A model generated the notes under the pieces. The model did no database searches. It was not told the origin of the DNA and saw only the letters and a list, made by a program, of their open reading frames with translations. The translations under genes were made by a program, and so were the position numbers. A stretch of DNA of 64,000 nt from Alloacidobacterium sp963823845 (lineage in GTDB: Bacteria > Acidobacteriota > Terriglobia > Terriglobales > Acidobacteriaceae): positions 62,001-126,000 of the forward strand of contig CAWGND010000020.1 in assembly GCA_963823845.1 (NCBI GenBank), written 5' to 3'. The stretch's first letter is position 1. Every line of letters begins with the position of its first letter. Below are positions 1 to 10,153 of the stretch, piece after piece.

Positions 1-15
1 CGCCGGAAACTACGG

Positions 16-1716
16 ATGTCCCAAGTGATCCCGCCAACAAAGATCTACGACGTCTGCATCATCGGATCCGGCGCAGGAGGCGGAACCGCCGCAAAGGTGC
101 TGACCGAGGGTGGATTGAACGTCGTGATGCTCGAGGCGGGTCCGGTGCTCCACCCGGAAACGGACTTTAAAGAGCACGTTTGGCCCTATGAACTGGCCCA
201 TCGCGGCGCGGGTGTCGGGGGCGGACAGGGTCACCAGATCGGTGACGAGTTCATGGCTCCCAATGGCGCCTGGGAAATCGAAGGCGAACCATACACGAAT
301 GCCCCCGGCTCAACTTTTCGCTGGTTCCGATCGCGGATTGAAGGAGGGCGCACAAACCACTGGGGACGCATTGCGCTGCGTTTTGGTCCCGCTGACTTCA
401 GGGCTCGCTCCACCGATGGCATGGGCGATGACTGGCCGATTACGTATGAAGAACTTGCGCCCTATTACGACAAGGTCGAATCGTACATCGGTGTTTTTGG
501 TTCGAAGGAAAATATCCCGAATGCGCCGGACGGTGTTTTTTTACCTCCGCCAAAGCCGCGCTGCACCGAGACCATCGTCAAGAAAGCCTGCGATAAACTC
601 AACATCACGTGCATCCCATCCCGACTCGCCATCTTGACGCAGCCGCTGAATGGACGCGCCGCCTGCCATTACTGCGCGCAGTGCGGGCGAGGATGTATCA
701 CCGCCTCTAACTTCAGTTCCAGCCAGGTCATGATTCCTCCGGCGCAGGCTACAGGCCGCTTTACGCTGATTGCCAACGCAATGGCCCGTGAGATCGTCGT
801 CGGCAAGAACGGGACTGTGGAAGCTGTTTCTTACATCGACAAGACCGCGCGCAGCGAAAACCGGGTCCGCGCCAAAGCCTGTGTCGTGGCCGCCAGTGCC
901 TGCGAAACCGCCCGCCTGTTGCTGAATTCACGCTCCGCGAGCTTTCCCAATGGGCTCGCCAATTCGTCCGGAGTTGTCGGCCGTTACCTCACCGACTCGG
1001 TCGGAAGCAATCTGGCTGGCTATTTCCCCCAATTGGAAAAAATGCCTGCGCACAATCATGACGGCGTCGGCGGCATGCACCTATACATGCCCTGGTGGAG
1101 GTTTGGAGGCAAGAACGATTTCCTGCGCGGGTACCACATTGAATTCGGTGGCGGACGCGACATGCCGGGGGTGGGTAGCTTCCACGGCGTCTGCGCGCGG
1201 CATGAGGGCTATGGAGTCTCGTTGAAACAGAAGTGCCGCAGCTCCTATGGCACCGTGATTGGATTCAGTGGACGCGGCGAGATGATTCCTAACGAGAAGA
1301 CCTATTGCGAACTTGATCCGGACGTTGTCGACCAATGGGGTATTCCGGTGCTGCGTTTTCACTGGCAATGGGGGGAGAACGAGATCAGGATGGCCAAAGA
1401 CATGCAGGAAACCTTCAGCTCAATTATCGAAACCGGAGGAGGGACGGTGCTCGGCAGCCCTGCATCGGACGAAAACCCTCGCATTTCAGAGGGTGGCGCT
1501 ATCATCCATGAACTCGGCACCGTGCGCATGGGAGATGATCCAAAAACGTCTGCCCTGAATAAGAATTGCCAGGCTCACGATGTCAAAAATCTATTTGTAG
1601 CCGACGCTGCTCCTTTTGTGACAAACCCGGACAAGAATCCGACGTTAACCATCATGGCCTTGTCGTGGAAGACCTCGGAGTATTTGCTCGACCAGGCCAG
1701 GAAGGGTGAGCTTTAG
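16..1716 (+). CDS. GMC-family FAD dehydrogenase, large subunit
   Basis: Predicted FAD-dependent sugar or alcohol dehydrogenase of the GMC family (566 aa). The dinucleotide-binding GxGxxG lies at residues 17-22, and the C-terminal active-site region has HELGTVRMG from about residue 498 and an Asn-rich NPDKNPT near 537. A tight cysteine cluster (Cys217, 220, 223, 227) resembles the iron-sulfur ligand region of bacterial FAD-glucose and fructose dehydrogenase catalytic subunits, so electrons may leave through a 3Fe-4S centre; that is inference. The next gene starts 5 bases after the stop and encodes the Tat-exported small subunit that normally carries this kind of protein across the membrane. 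No cytochrome c subunit follows. The substrate cannot be told from sequence. Confidence 0.88.
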   Translation: MSQVIPPTKIYDVCIIGSGAGGGTAAKVLTEGGLNVVMLEAGPVLHPETDFKEHVWPYELAHRGAGVGGGQGHQIGDEFMAPNGAWEIEGEPYTNAPGSTFRWFRSRIEGGRTNHWGRIALRFGPADFRARSTDGMGDDWPITYEELAPYYDKVESYIGVFGSKENIPNAPDGVFLPPPKPRCTETIVKKACDKLNITCIPSRLAILTQPLNGRAACHYCAQCGRGCITASNFSSSQVMIPPAQATGRFTLIANAMAREIVVGKNGTVEAVSYIDKTARSENRVRAKACVVAASACETARLLLNSRSASFPNGLANSSGVVGRYLTDSVGSNLAGYFPQLEKMPAHNHDGVGGMHLYMPWWRFGGKNDFLRGYHIEFGGGRDMPGVGSFHGVCARHEGYGVSLKQKCRSSYGTVIGFSGRGEMIPNEKTYCELDPDVVDQWGIPVLRFHWQWGENEIRMAKDMQETFSSIIETGGGTVLGSPASDENPRISEGGAIIHELGTVRMGDDPKTSALNKNCQAHDVKNLFVADAAPFVTNPDKNPTLTIMALSWKTSEYLLDQARKGEL

Positions 1717-1721
1717 GGAGT

Positions 1722-2321
1722 ATGCCTGCAAACTTCGTATCACGGCGCAATGTATTGAAGTCACTGAGTATGGGAGCCGTTGCAGGCTCAGTGCTGCGAG
1801 TGATCCCGCTCGAGGCCGCCGAATATGCCCACAGCGTCATCGCGGCTGAGAAGGCTGATACTAGGGCCGGTGGATACACGCCGAAGTTTTTCCCCCCGCT
1901 GCAATACAAAACGCTGCAGCTTCTATGCGAGACCATTCTCCCTGCCGACGGGGATTCCGGTGGCGCGATCGAGGCTGACGCTCCCGAATTCATCGACCTG
2001 CTCACCAGCGAGAATCCTGATTACCAACTGAGGCTGGGCGGCGGTTTGATGTGGCTCAACGCTACCTGCGCCGATCGCTATAGCAAGGGCTATCTCGATT
2101 GCGATCCGCAACAGCAGAAAGAAATTCTCGATCTGATCGCCTACCGCAAGAATGGCGTATCGGATCCCAGTCTCAGCCAGGGAGTGGCGTTCTTCTCGTT
2201 CTTGCGCAACCTTACCGCCGACGGCTTTTTCACCAGCAAGATCGGCATTGCGTATCTGGGTTACATCGGCAACACCTTTTTGACGGACTTCCCAGGATGC
2301 CCGCCCGTTCCGGGTGTGTAA
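1722..2321 (+). CDS. Gluconate 2-dehydrogenase subunit 3-like, Tat-exported small subunit
   Basis: 199-aa protein with a twin-arginine signal at the N-terminus (SRRNVLKSL, arginines at 8 and 9) followed by a hydrophobic stretch. The body (FPPLQYKTLQLLCETILPAD and onward) matches the gluconate 2-dehydrogenase subunit 3 family, the small partner of GMC dehydrogenases. It starts 5 bases after the large subunit with GGGAG just upstream, so the two are co-translated and probably co-exported to the periplasm in folded form. It has no haem-binding motif. Confidence 0.85.
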   Translation: MPANFVSRRNVLKSLSMGAVAGSVLRVIPLEAAEYAHSVIAAEKADTRAGGYTPKFFPPLQYKTLQLLCETILPADGDSGGAIEADAPEFIDLLTSENPDYQLRLGGGLMWLNATCADRYSKGYLDCDPQQQKEILDLIAYRKNGVSDPSLSQGVAFFSFLRNLTADGFFTSKIGIAYLGYIGNTFLTDFPGCPPVPGV

Positions 2322-2355
2322 CCGACAGCCTGAACGAGCAGTAATGTGAGAGTAG

Positions 2356-2394
2356 AAATAAGGGGCCCGGCTCGAAAGCCGGGCCCCCTTATTT
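2356..2394. terminator. Bidirectional intrinsic terminator
   Basis: Long GC-rich hairpin between two convergent genes. The left arm (2356-2372) and right arm (2377-2394) pair over 17 bp around a CGAA tetraloop, with a single extra C in the right arm. A-rich and T-rich ends on either side give both strands a terminator-like tail, so it can end transcription of the dehydrogenase pair and of the peptidase gene. Confidence 0.85.
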
Positions 2395-2415
2395 CATACT
2401 GTAACTCTGGCGTCC

Positions 2416-4134
2416 CTAAGGAGCCAGGGTATTGATCAGCCCCGCCTTCGGGCTGCCCCATCCGGTCACCAGGTCATAGCCTGTTACCGCGGAATAGCTA
2501 CCGGATGTGCCGCTGGTGATGTCGTGAAAGTCCGTGCCATAGGTGGACGTCACATTCTCTGAGTAAATGGTTGGGTTGATAAAGCCAATATCTCCGCTGC
2601 CATTGGCCTTCAACTGTTGATTGACGAGCGCAATAAAGCCCGCCCACATGGGAGCGGCGAAGCTGGTGCCGCCATACTCGTTCGCCAGGCATGTGGTCTG
2701 ATCGGCGCAGGTATAGAAGGTGAAATTCGCGTTTGCCGAAACATCGGGGCCGTTGCGATAGGTCGTCGAACCCTTATTGCTTGAGTTGATGACGCCTAAG
2801 AGCTTCTGCCACGAGGGGATCGGGATCCTTTCCGGCGAGGGGGAGATGCCGCCGCCGCTATCGACCCAGGCAGTCTCTGATTTCCATGCGCCGCCCGCGG
2901 TAGCCGTGGTCAGGTCCGTGCCGCCGACGGAGACGACATTGGCGTCGTCCGCTGGCCACGCCTCATTTCTCCTCGACCAGGTGGAACTGTCGCCCGACGC
3001 CGCGAAGAAGTTCTGCCCCTGCGCAGCTATTTTCTGGAAGTACGGGTCAAGCGTGCTTGGATCCGCCGGCGTCCAGCCCCACGAACAGCCAATCGTGGTG
3101 GGTAGCGGGCTGTGTGTCGTCATGGCGCTGATGATTGCAGTATCGGTGGATCCGATGTACATCACCAGGCTCGCCAGCCCCGGAGCCATGCCGAGGGCCT
3201 GCGTCATGTCGAGCGTCTGCTCCGTGTCATCGCAGTTGCCGCCGGCGCGGCTGTCCACGCACGATGTGCTGGTCCCATCGACGGAAAGCAGGGTGATTGG
3301 CACAGTGTTGGTCTGCTTAACGTTTTTGTAGTACGTATTCAGATCGGCCAGGTCGGTGCCTAGAAACTCGAACAACCCGAGGTTCTGGCCCGCGCCGGTG
3401 AGGGCCGTTCCACCGTAGTAGGCCGCGCGCATATCGCTGCCTAAGAAGGAAGCCGAAGGACCAGAGCCGGTGGTGGCATGCTTTACCACGGCTTCGGGAC
3501 TTATGCCATGCGCTTTCGCGTAGTCACTCTTCTTTACCAGCATGGGATGTGGGATGGAGTAGTTGTCCATGCCGGAGACGTGCCACATCGGAAACGACAG
3601 GCTTGTCGTGGGTTCGCGGTCTGGCCCGTAGAAGGTCCGGTTCTCGGAGGGGTGCTGATACGTCATCATGCTTACGTGGAAAGCGGACTCAACGGCCGAG
3701 ACGGGACCTCTGACTTGCACATCCATGCCATCGCGTGAGCCGCCGGTTACGGTAAAGCCGTTCGCCTTGGCGAAGTGAACCACCGCATCATAGTCTGCCT
3801 GGGTGGGACCGAACCTTTCGGTGAACTCGGGCACAGTGAGGAAGTGCCGGTAGGACGAGCTGGCCGGATTATAGACATCCTCCAGGAACAGCTTCAGACC
3901 CGCTGCATCGCGCAGCGGCAAAACAATGTTCAGGCTCATGACCTGGGTGGCTGGCAGCCGACCGATGGGCGCTGCCACACTGTCGCGAACCACATCCCGC
4001 ACATGACGAGTCGACATGTACTGCGCGTTGGCGCTCATTGTCACCCCAAACGCAATCGCGACGATTGCGAGCAAAACCGGACATGGCCGGCGAAAGACGA
4101 GAGAAACCGGACTTCTAGGAACTGCTCCATTCAT
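2416..4134 (-). CDS. S53 family (pro-kumamolisin) secreted serine-carboxyl peptidase
   Basis: Secreted acid peptidase of the sedolisin family (572 aa). An AAAGGAG site at 4141-4147 selects the start at 4134. An N-terminal hydrophobic segment ending in ANAQ is a signal peptide. The pro-kumamolisin activation domain follows (about residues 40-190), then the catalytic domain with the Glu/Asp pair in DDTEQTLD, the oxyanion-hole Asp in ASGDSS and the nucleophile Ser in GTSFAAP. The C-terminal end (GYDLVTGWGSP) is the calcium-binding region. All catalytic residues are present, so it should be active at acid pH. It is convergent with the dehydrogenase pair. Confidence 0.92.
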   Translation of the reverse strand: MNGAVPRSPVSLVFRRPCPVLLAIVAIAFGVTMSANAQYMSTRHVRDVVRDSVAAPIGRLPATQVMSLNIVLPLRDAAGLKLFLEDVYNPASSSYRHFLTVPEFTERFGPTQADYDAVVHFAKANGFTVTGGSRDGMDVQVRGPVSAVESAFHVSMMTYQHPSENRTFYGPDREPTTSLSFPMWHVSGMDNYSIPHPMLVKKSDYAKAHGISPEAVVKHATTGSGPSASFLGSDMRAAYYGGTALTGAGQNLGLFEFLGTDLADLNTYYKNVKQTNTVPITLLSVDGTSTSCVDSRAGGNCDDTEQTLDMTQALGMAPGLASLVMYIGSTDTAIISAMTTHSPLPTTIGCSWGWTPADPSTLDPYFQKIAAQGQNFFAASGDSSTWSRRNEAWPADDANVVSVGGTDLTTATAGGAWKSETAWVDSGGGISPSPERIPIPSWQKLLGVINSSNKGSTTYRNGPDVSANANFTFYTCADQTTCLANEYGGTSFAAPMWAGFIALVNQQLKANGSGDIGFINPTIYSENVTSTYGTDFHDITSGTSGSYSAVTGYDLVTGWGSPKAGLINTLAP

Positions 4135-4428
4135 AACCACGCTCCTTTGCAAATTTTGTGAAAACAGGGTTCACCCTCCCGGACAACGGGTTTGATCTGG
4201 CTCCTGGCGGAATTGATGGGGGACCGCACGAAGGCTACCTGTAACGGCAGTTGTCAGTTACCTTACTTACGCCGCCTGGATAGTTGCAATCAAATTATTT
4301 TGCTCAAAGAATTATTTCGGGAAAAGGATGTTACGAAAGGATGATGTACCCGAAAAGGCCCTGCTCGACAGGATTTTGCGAACTTAGTAAGTGCCAGTGC
4401 TGACTGCACCGGCGGAAGAGCGAGCCAC

Positions 4429-6717
4429 TTACTGCACCACCGTAAAGCTGTCATGCAGTGTAGCTGTCGAACTATTTCCAACCCAGACATCGAAATCAGA
4501 CGGTTCAACAACCCAGCCATTCTTCCCGGCACTCCAATAGGTTCGCTCCTGGCGGCCAACCGCAAAGCTGATCTCCTGTTTCTGCCCCGGCTGGAGCGTG
4601 ACGCGACGGAAGCCCTTTAACTCACGAACAGGTCGCGATGCCGAGCCAAATCGCTGATGCAAGTACAGCTGAACAACTTCGTCTGCTGCTCTTGCGCCGG
4701 TATTTGAGACTGAAACCGTCACCGTAATCGAGCCATCCAGAGGAGAGGTCTTCGCACTCAGGTGAAGATCTGAGATGGAGAAGCTCGAGTAGCTTAATCC
4801 GTACCCAAAAGGGTAGAGAGGCGTCGTTGGCAGATCCCAATAGCGGGAGGTGAAATCCGCTGAATCGTACGGTTTGTGCGAGGTTGTGTGAGCGTAATAG
4901 ATCGGCACCTGTCCCACGCTGCGGGGCCAGGAAACCGGCAGCTTGCCGCCGGGGACGGCATCGCCTACAAGAAGATCAGCAACTGCATTTCCCGTCTCCG
5001 TTCCACCGAAGTAGCAGTCCATAATCGCTGGAATGTGGTCCGAGGCCCATGATAGATCGAGGGGCCGGGTGCTGAACAACAGCAGCACTACTGGCTTGCC
5101 GAACGCCTGAACCTTCTCCAGAAGCTCCTCTTGCCTGCCCGGAAGCCTGAGCGACGAACGCGAGGCGTACTCAAAATCCATCCCGCTCAACTCCCCAAGG
5201 GTCATGACAATTACGTCAGAATTGCTGGCCAGTTCCATCGCGCTCTTCATTTGTCGGTCTGCCTCATCGGGACTCCAGGGCTTCTCGATCTTCGGTCCGA
5301 TGAGGCCTTCAAAGGAAGAAGGGAAATCCTTGGCGATCTGTACGCCTGGCGCATACTTCACCTGAGCATCGGGAAGTTTTGCGCGGATGCCTTCAAAGAC
5401 GGATACGGTATCTTCTTCCTTCGCGGTCAGGCTCCACGGCCCGTTCATGTCGCCCTTGCTGTTACCCAGAGGTCCAATCACCGCGATTTGCTTGGTCGTT
5501 TTCGACAGCGGCAGCAGGGCGCCTTCATTTCGTAGCAACACAACGGAACGTTCTGCTGCTCTTCGCGCTACCTCACGATGCTTCGCAAGCATCTCCGCAT
5601 GTGTCTGATCCGTAGCGTCCGCATAGGGATGCTCGAAGAGCCCAAGATGAAATTTCGCAGCGAGGATGGGCCGAACCAGGTCATCCAACTGCGAGGGAGT
5701 GAGCTGCCCCTTATCCACGAGAGACTTCATCTGCTCAAGATAGGTGGCGCTGCCCATGTCCATATTCACACCAGCCGTAGCCCCGCGCAGCGCCGCATCA
5801 CTGCCGTCCCGCGCGAAACCCTGGGTGACAAGACTACCGACCGCTAATGCGTCACTCACAACAAACCCTTTGAAGCCAAATTCGTCCCGCAGAATATCTT
5901 TCAGAAGGTGCACATTGCCGCTCGCTGGCACATCGTTCAGGTCCATGTACGCGCTCATCACGGAGCCTGCGCCTGCCTCAACTCCCGCGCGAAACGGGGG
6001 AAGGTACACATTCTGCAGTTGCTCTTCCGGAATGTACACCGCATCGTAATCTCTTCCGCCTTCAGCGGCGCCATAACCGGCGAAATGCTTCAGCGTCGCG
6101 ATAAATGGACGTGGATTCTCTGGCGAGCCTTGAAAGCCTCTCACCTGTGCGCGCGCCATGGCCGCGCCAAGATAAGGGTCTTCGCCCGCGCCTTCGGAGA
6201 TCCTCCCCCAGCGCGGGTCTCTTGCAATATCCAACATCGGGGCGAAGCTCCAGCGCAGACCGGCATGCCCAGCCTCCTCTGCAGCTATCCCTTGCGCCTG
6301 TTCTGCTATCTCCGGGTCCCAGGAAGCAGCCATGGCCAGCGGCACAGGAAACTCCGTGTCAAAGCCGTGAATAACATCGAAGCCGAAAAGGACAGGGATA
6401 TGCAGTCGTTGCTCCGTCATCGCTATCTTTTGAAGACGGTTAATCTCCTTCGGATCGGTGACGAACAGTAGGGAACCAATCTCGCCACGACGCAGGTGGT
6501 CCTCATAGGAAACAGGATCAACCTTGATGCCGGGGAGCGGCAGCTTCGCATAAAAGAGCTGGTTCAGTTGTCCGATCTTCTCCGCGGTCGTCATCTGCTG
6601 CAGCAGCGCATCGGCGCGACGGAGGTCGTCGGCCGAGGTCGGAGACTGTGCTTCCCCCGATCGGGAAGACAGCAAACCAACAACTATAAGAGAGACACAG
6701 ACTTGCACCTTCGTCAT
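4429..6717 (-). CDS. bglX: Glycoside hydrolase family 3 beta-glucosidase
   Basis: Secreted GH3 enzyme (about 762 aa, normal for BglX), releasing glucose from beta-glucosides in the periplasm. A signal peptide precedes the (beta/alpha)8 domain. The nucleophile Asp sits in GFVVSDALAVGSL, and the second GH3 domain carries the acid/base region. A fibronectin III-like domain closes the protein (VVQLYLHQRFGSASRPV and following). I take the Met at 6717, preceded by GGAAGG, as start; a Met six codons upstream is possible. The 290 bp to the S53 gene start hold no gene. Confidence 0.88.
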   Translation of the reverse strand: MTKVQVCVSLIVVGLLSSRSGEAQSPTSADDLRRADALLQQMTTAEKIGQLNQLFYAKLPLPGIKVDPVSYEDHLRRGEIGSLLFVTDPKEINRLQKIAMTEQRLHIPVLFGFDVIHGFDTEFPVPLAMAASWDPEIAEQAQGIAAEEAGHAGLRWSFAPMLDIARDPRWGRISEGAGEDPYLGAAMARAQVRGFQGSPENPRPFIATLKHFAGYGAAEGGRDYDAVYIPEEQLQNVYLPPFRAGVEAGAGSVMSAYMDLNDVPASGNVHLLKDILRDEFGFKGFVVSDALAVGSLVTQGFARDGSDAALRGATAGVNMDMGSATYLEQMKSLVDKGQLTPSQLDDLVRPILAAKFHLGLFEHPYADATDQTHAEMLAKHREVARRAAERSVVLLRNEGALLPLSKTTKQIAVIGPLGNSKGDMNGPWSLTAKEEDTVSVFEGIRAKLPDAQVKYAPGVQIAKDFPSSFEGLIGPKIEKPWSPDEADRQMKSAMELASNSDVIVMTLGELSGMDFEYASRSSLRLPGRQEELLEKVQAFGKPVVLLLFSTRPLDLSWASDHIPAIMDCYFGGTETGNAVADLLVGDAVPGGKLPVSWPRSVGQVPIYYAHTTSHKPYDSADFTSRYWDLPTTPLYPFGYGLSYSSFSISDLHLSAKTSPLDGSITVTVSVSNTGARAADEVVQLYLHQRFGSASRPVRELKGFRRVTLQPGQKQEISFAVGRQERTYWSAGKNGWVVEPSDFDVWVGNSSTATLHDSFTVVQ

Positions 6718-6927
6718 GGGCAGCCCTTCCGACAAGTATCAGCGATGGAAAAGAATAATAGCCGTTTTTCAGAATGCTGTCGCTACTTCGGTTCGAAGGT
6801 GCTTCGCCGATGCAACTTCAGACGCCAAAGATCGAGCGCCTGTTGTGCTCCGGTGATAGTTAGTAATGAGATACGCGCCGGTATCTACTCGGATAAGTAA
6901 CTTGCCGATTACTTCCCACAAGCCGAC

Positions 6928-9666
6928 TTACTCATGTCGTAACGCCTGCACTGGTTGAATGCGAGCAGCCCTCCGCGCAGGAGCCCAGCTGGCGAACAAC
7001 GCAGCCGCCGACAGCAACAACCCTGCACATATCAGGGTCAGCGAGTCGGTCGGTCTCAGCCCATAGAGCATTGAACTCAAAAAACGGCTGAGGACCAATG
7101 CTACGCAAAGTCCAACGCCAATCCCGGCAAGAGCCATGCCCATTGCCTCACCCAGCACCATGCGAAGCACTTGCCCCGCTCTTGCACCGAGCGCCATGCG
7201 AACTCCAATTTCGTTTACACGACCCGCGACTCCGGCAGCGATCACGCCATATACTCCCACGCAGGCAAGCAAGAGCGATAAGCCTCCGAAGCCAGCCGTC
7301 ACGGTAGCAAAGCTGCGTTCCGGCGCAAGTGCCGCATCAATCTGTTGCTGTTGCGTGCGAACGTCAATCAGGGGCAGGTCCTTGTCCACCGATCCGACTA
7401 CTCCGCGGATTGCTTCAACAAAATCTCCCGGATTGCTCTCTGTGCGCACTTCATAGGTCATGCTTCCGCGCGCATCCTTTTCCTGCGTGTACAACACGTA
7501 GAAGGTCGGAGGCGCTTCGTCGCGAATCCAGGCATATTTTGCGTCTGCGCATACCCCGACAATCTCGAACCGCTCTCCTCCCTCCTTCATCCTGAATGAA
7601 GCACCGATAGGATTTTTCCCGGCGAACTCTCTTTGTGCCAATGCCCGGCTGATCACCGCAGCGCCCGGGGAAGTTGAAGTATCCTGGAGACCAAACGGCC
7701 GACCAGACAGAATCGGGATGCCCATTGTTGCGAAGAAGCTCTGTCCAACGGAGTTGTACGGTACATGCTCCTCACTTGCGGAGATCTTCGTGCGACCCTC
7801 GGGAATAAAATCGCTGTTTGATCCGCTTTGTGACAGCAAGGCTTCTCTTGAGAGGGTAGCCGACTCCACGCCCGGGAGCGATGCAATCCTCTCTTCTATG
7901 CGGTGCTGCAGCTCTACATTTCTCGGAGCAGGATAGCGTTGTTCAGGAGGCTCGATTGCGAACAGCAAGAGACCTTTCTTGTTAAAGCCTGGATTCAGCG
8001 CATTCAGATTCACTAGCGTGCGTACAAACAGTCCCGCGCACACCAACAACACCATGCACAGTGACACCTGAACAATCACAAGCACTTTGCTTGCGAGTCC
8101 CTTGCGCCGGCGCGTCATCGTCGTGCCACCTTCCTTAAGCCCGGCATTTACGCTGCAGTGCGCCGCATGCCAGGCGGGTCCCACTCCGAACCCGATCCCG
8201 GTGAGGACAGAGACCCCAAGCGTAAACGCGAAGACGCGCCAGTCGAAGCGTGTGCTGAGTGTGGCGGGACCCCACGAGGTCGAAAATAGCCGCGGCAGAA
8301 TGTTGCGGCCCAGGTAGCCGAGCAGCAATCCCGCCGCTCCACCCAGTGTGGAGAGGAGCAGACTCTCCGTGAGCATCTGGCGCACCACGCGCATCTTACC
8401 CGCGCCCATAGCCATGCGTACGCTGATCTCGCGATTGCGCGATGAGAAACGAGCCAGCAGAAGATTGGCTACATTGACACAAGCCAGCAAGAGGACAAGG
8501 CCTGCGAGCACGAGAAGCAACGGCATCGGGTGTTCGAGTTCCTGCGCTGCATAATTCCACCCTCGACCACCGGGCAGCAATATGAGCGGCGGCACTGTTC
8601 GATCCTTTGGTACCGTCATCGTCGATCGAATTGCCTGATTCAAGCTCACAGCCAGAGACGCTCGCGCCGTCTCATCGGCGATGCCCGGTTTCAGCCGCCC
8701 CATGATCTGAATCCACCATGTGTCCGTATCCGATAGAAGCGAACCTGCTTTTTGTGGGAAGATGACCGGCTGCATGCTGAGCGGCAGGAACAGGTCCTGC
8801 GGTGTTTGGACGTGCGACGCACCTGTAAAGCCGGGTGGCGCAACTCCGATGATCGTAACTGGGGTCAAATTGACGTCAACAGTTTTGCCGATTACCGAGG
8901 GAGAACGATCAAATCGCCTTTGCCAGAACGCATCGCTGATAACAGCCACCGCACCGGAGCCTGGCACGGCATCGTCTTCCGGCTCAATGGGCCGGCCTAA
9001 GACAGTGCCAACTCCTAAACCATGAAAGAAATTGCCTGAGACGAGCTCTGCGCTAACTACGTTGGCATGACCATCAATTGTTGCTGAGAGATGCTCGAAC
9101 TGGCTTAAGTCGACAAACGCGAACAGATCGCCAAGACCGTGATCCTTGCTCTGCAACGCCTGATAGACCGGCCAGGAGAATGAGGCTACAACCGTCCGCC
9201 CTTGCGCATCGGTATAGAAATCACCCCAATCATGGCGTATTACAGAGCGGTCGTCCTGAGCGTAGGCCAACAGCCGTAGTTGCTCCGGATGAGGAACCGA
9301 AAGGGCGTCAAACAAGGCCGCCTTCGCGAGAGTGAAAATCGCTGTGTTGGCGCCGATACCGAGGGCTAGAGACGCGATCGCGATTGCGCTAATGCCGGGA
9401 TTCTTCGCAAGCATGCGCATCCCATAGCCCAAATCCTGGAAGACTGTGGTAAGCCATAAAGCTGCTCGCGCTTCACTCTGGCGCTGCTCCAGCAAAGTAG
9501 CGTTGCCAAACTGGCGCCGGGCTGCACTGGTTGCTTCTGTTCGGGCCATTCCCTGACGAACAAACCGCTCAGTGAGCATCTCAATGTGCGCTTCGACTTC
9601 ATCATGGAACTCGCGATTCGCTTTGCCCCGCCGGAAGAGTTCGCGAAGTCTGGAAAAAGAGAACAT
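6928..9666 (-). CDS. Double-length MacB/FtsX-type permease (acidobacterial orphan permease)
   Basis: Large membrane protein (912 aa) of the acidobacterial duplicated orphan permease type. An N-terminal prefix domain of about 80 residues (EFHDEVEAHIEMLTERFV) precedes two copies of the MacB periplasmic core plus FtsX unit, giving roughly eight membrane segments. No ATPase gene accompanies it, which is typical for these orphan permeases; the substrate is unknown. The start at 9666 is two bases after the stop of the PadR gene, with GGAGG inside the end of that gene, so the two are one transcript. Confidence 0.87.
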   Translation of the reverse strand: MFSFSRLRELFRRGKANREFHDEVEAHIEMLTERFVRQGMARTEATSAARRQFGNATLLEQRQSEARAALWLTTVFQDLGYGMRMLAKNPGISAIAIASLALGIGANTAIFTLAKAALFDALSVPHPEQLRLLAYAQDDRSVIRHDWGDFYTDAQGRTVVASFSWPVYQALQSKDHGLGDLFAFVDLSQFEHLSATIDGHANVVSAELVSGNFFHGLGVGTVLGRPIEPEDDAVPGSGAVAVISDAFWQRRFDRSPSVIGKTVDVNLTPVTIIGVAPPGFTGASHVQTPQDLFLPLSMQPVIFPQKAGSLLSDTDTWWIQIMGRLKPGIADETARASLAVSLNQAIRSTMTVPKDRTVPPLILLPGGRGWNYAAQELEHPMPLLLVLAGLVLLLACVNVANLLLARFSSRNREISVRMAMGAGKMRVVRQMLTESLLLSTLGGAAGLLLGYLGRNILPRLFSTSWGPATLSTRFDWRVFAFTLGVSVLTGIGFGVGPAWHAAHCSVNAGLKEGGTTMTRRRKGLASKVLVIVQVSLCMVLLVCAGLFVRTLVNLNALNPGFNKKGLLLFAIEPPEQRYPAPRNVELQHRIEERIASLPGVESATLSREALLSQSGSNSDFIPEGRTKISASEEHVPYNSVGQSFFATMGIPILSGRPFGLQDTSTSPGAAVISRALAQREFAGKNPIGASFRMKEGGERFEIVGVCADAKYAWIRDEAPPTFYVLYTQEKDARGSMTYEVRTESNPGDFVEAIRGVVGSVDKDLPLIDVRTQQQQIDAALAPERSFATVTAGFGGLSLLLACVGVYGVIAAGVAGRVNEIGVRMALGARAGQVLRMVLGEAMGMALAGIGVGLCVALVLSRFLSSMLYGLRPTDSLTLICAGLLLSAAALFASWAPARRAARIQPVQALRHE

Positions 9667-9668
9667 GA

Positions 9669-10019
9669 CTATTTCTGTCCCTCCAGACGCAGCACACGGC
9701 CGATTACACCGGAGATCCGTTCCCAATTTTCCGTTTCAATCGCCAATCGCTTCAACCCGCGCTTTGTAATCGAATAGAATCGCGCCTTTCGATTGTTCTC
9801 CGATACACCCCAGCCGGAGTCAATCCACCCTTGCTGCTGCAGCCGCAACAGACAGGTGTAGACGGTGCCTTCATTGAGCGTCAATACCTGCTCGCTGATC
9901 TGCTCGATACGCCGCGCAATTCCGAATCCATGCTGCGGACCAAGTGCATGGAGAGTCTTCAGGATGATCAGATCGAGCGTGCCTTGTAACACTTCAGATT
10001 TTTCAGCACTCACGGCCAC
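9669..10019 (-). CDS. PadR family transcriptional regulator
   Basis: 116-aa winged-helix protein of the PadR family, with the usual opening (LQGTLDLIILKTL), the basic wing (RKARFYSIT) and a terminal dimerisation helix. PadR proteins repress neighbouring transporter genes and respond to small molecules or stress. It is translationally linked to the orphan permease downstream, the arrangement seen across Acidobacteriota, and most likely controls it. Confidence 0.9.
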   Translation of the reverse strand: MAVSAEKSEVLQGTLDLIILKTLHALGPQHGFGIARRIEQISEQVLTLNEGTVYTCLLRLQQQGWIDSGWGVSENNRKARFYSITKRGLKRLAIETENWERISGVIGRVLRLEGQK

Positions 10020-10153
10020 TCCTTTGGATATTGCAAAGAAGGTAGCACAATCTCCTTTGCGATGTCCATAGGAACAAGCTTCTCGGCCCTGCTGAGCAAC
10101 TGTGTCTGAATTTCTCGCTGGGTCCTGTTGATCCCCACAGAACTACCGCCTCT

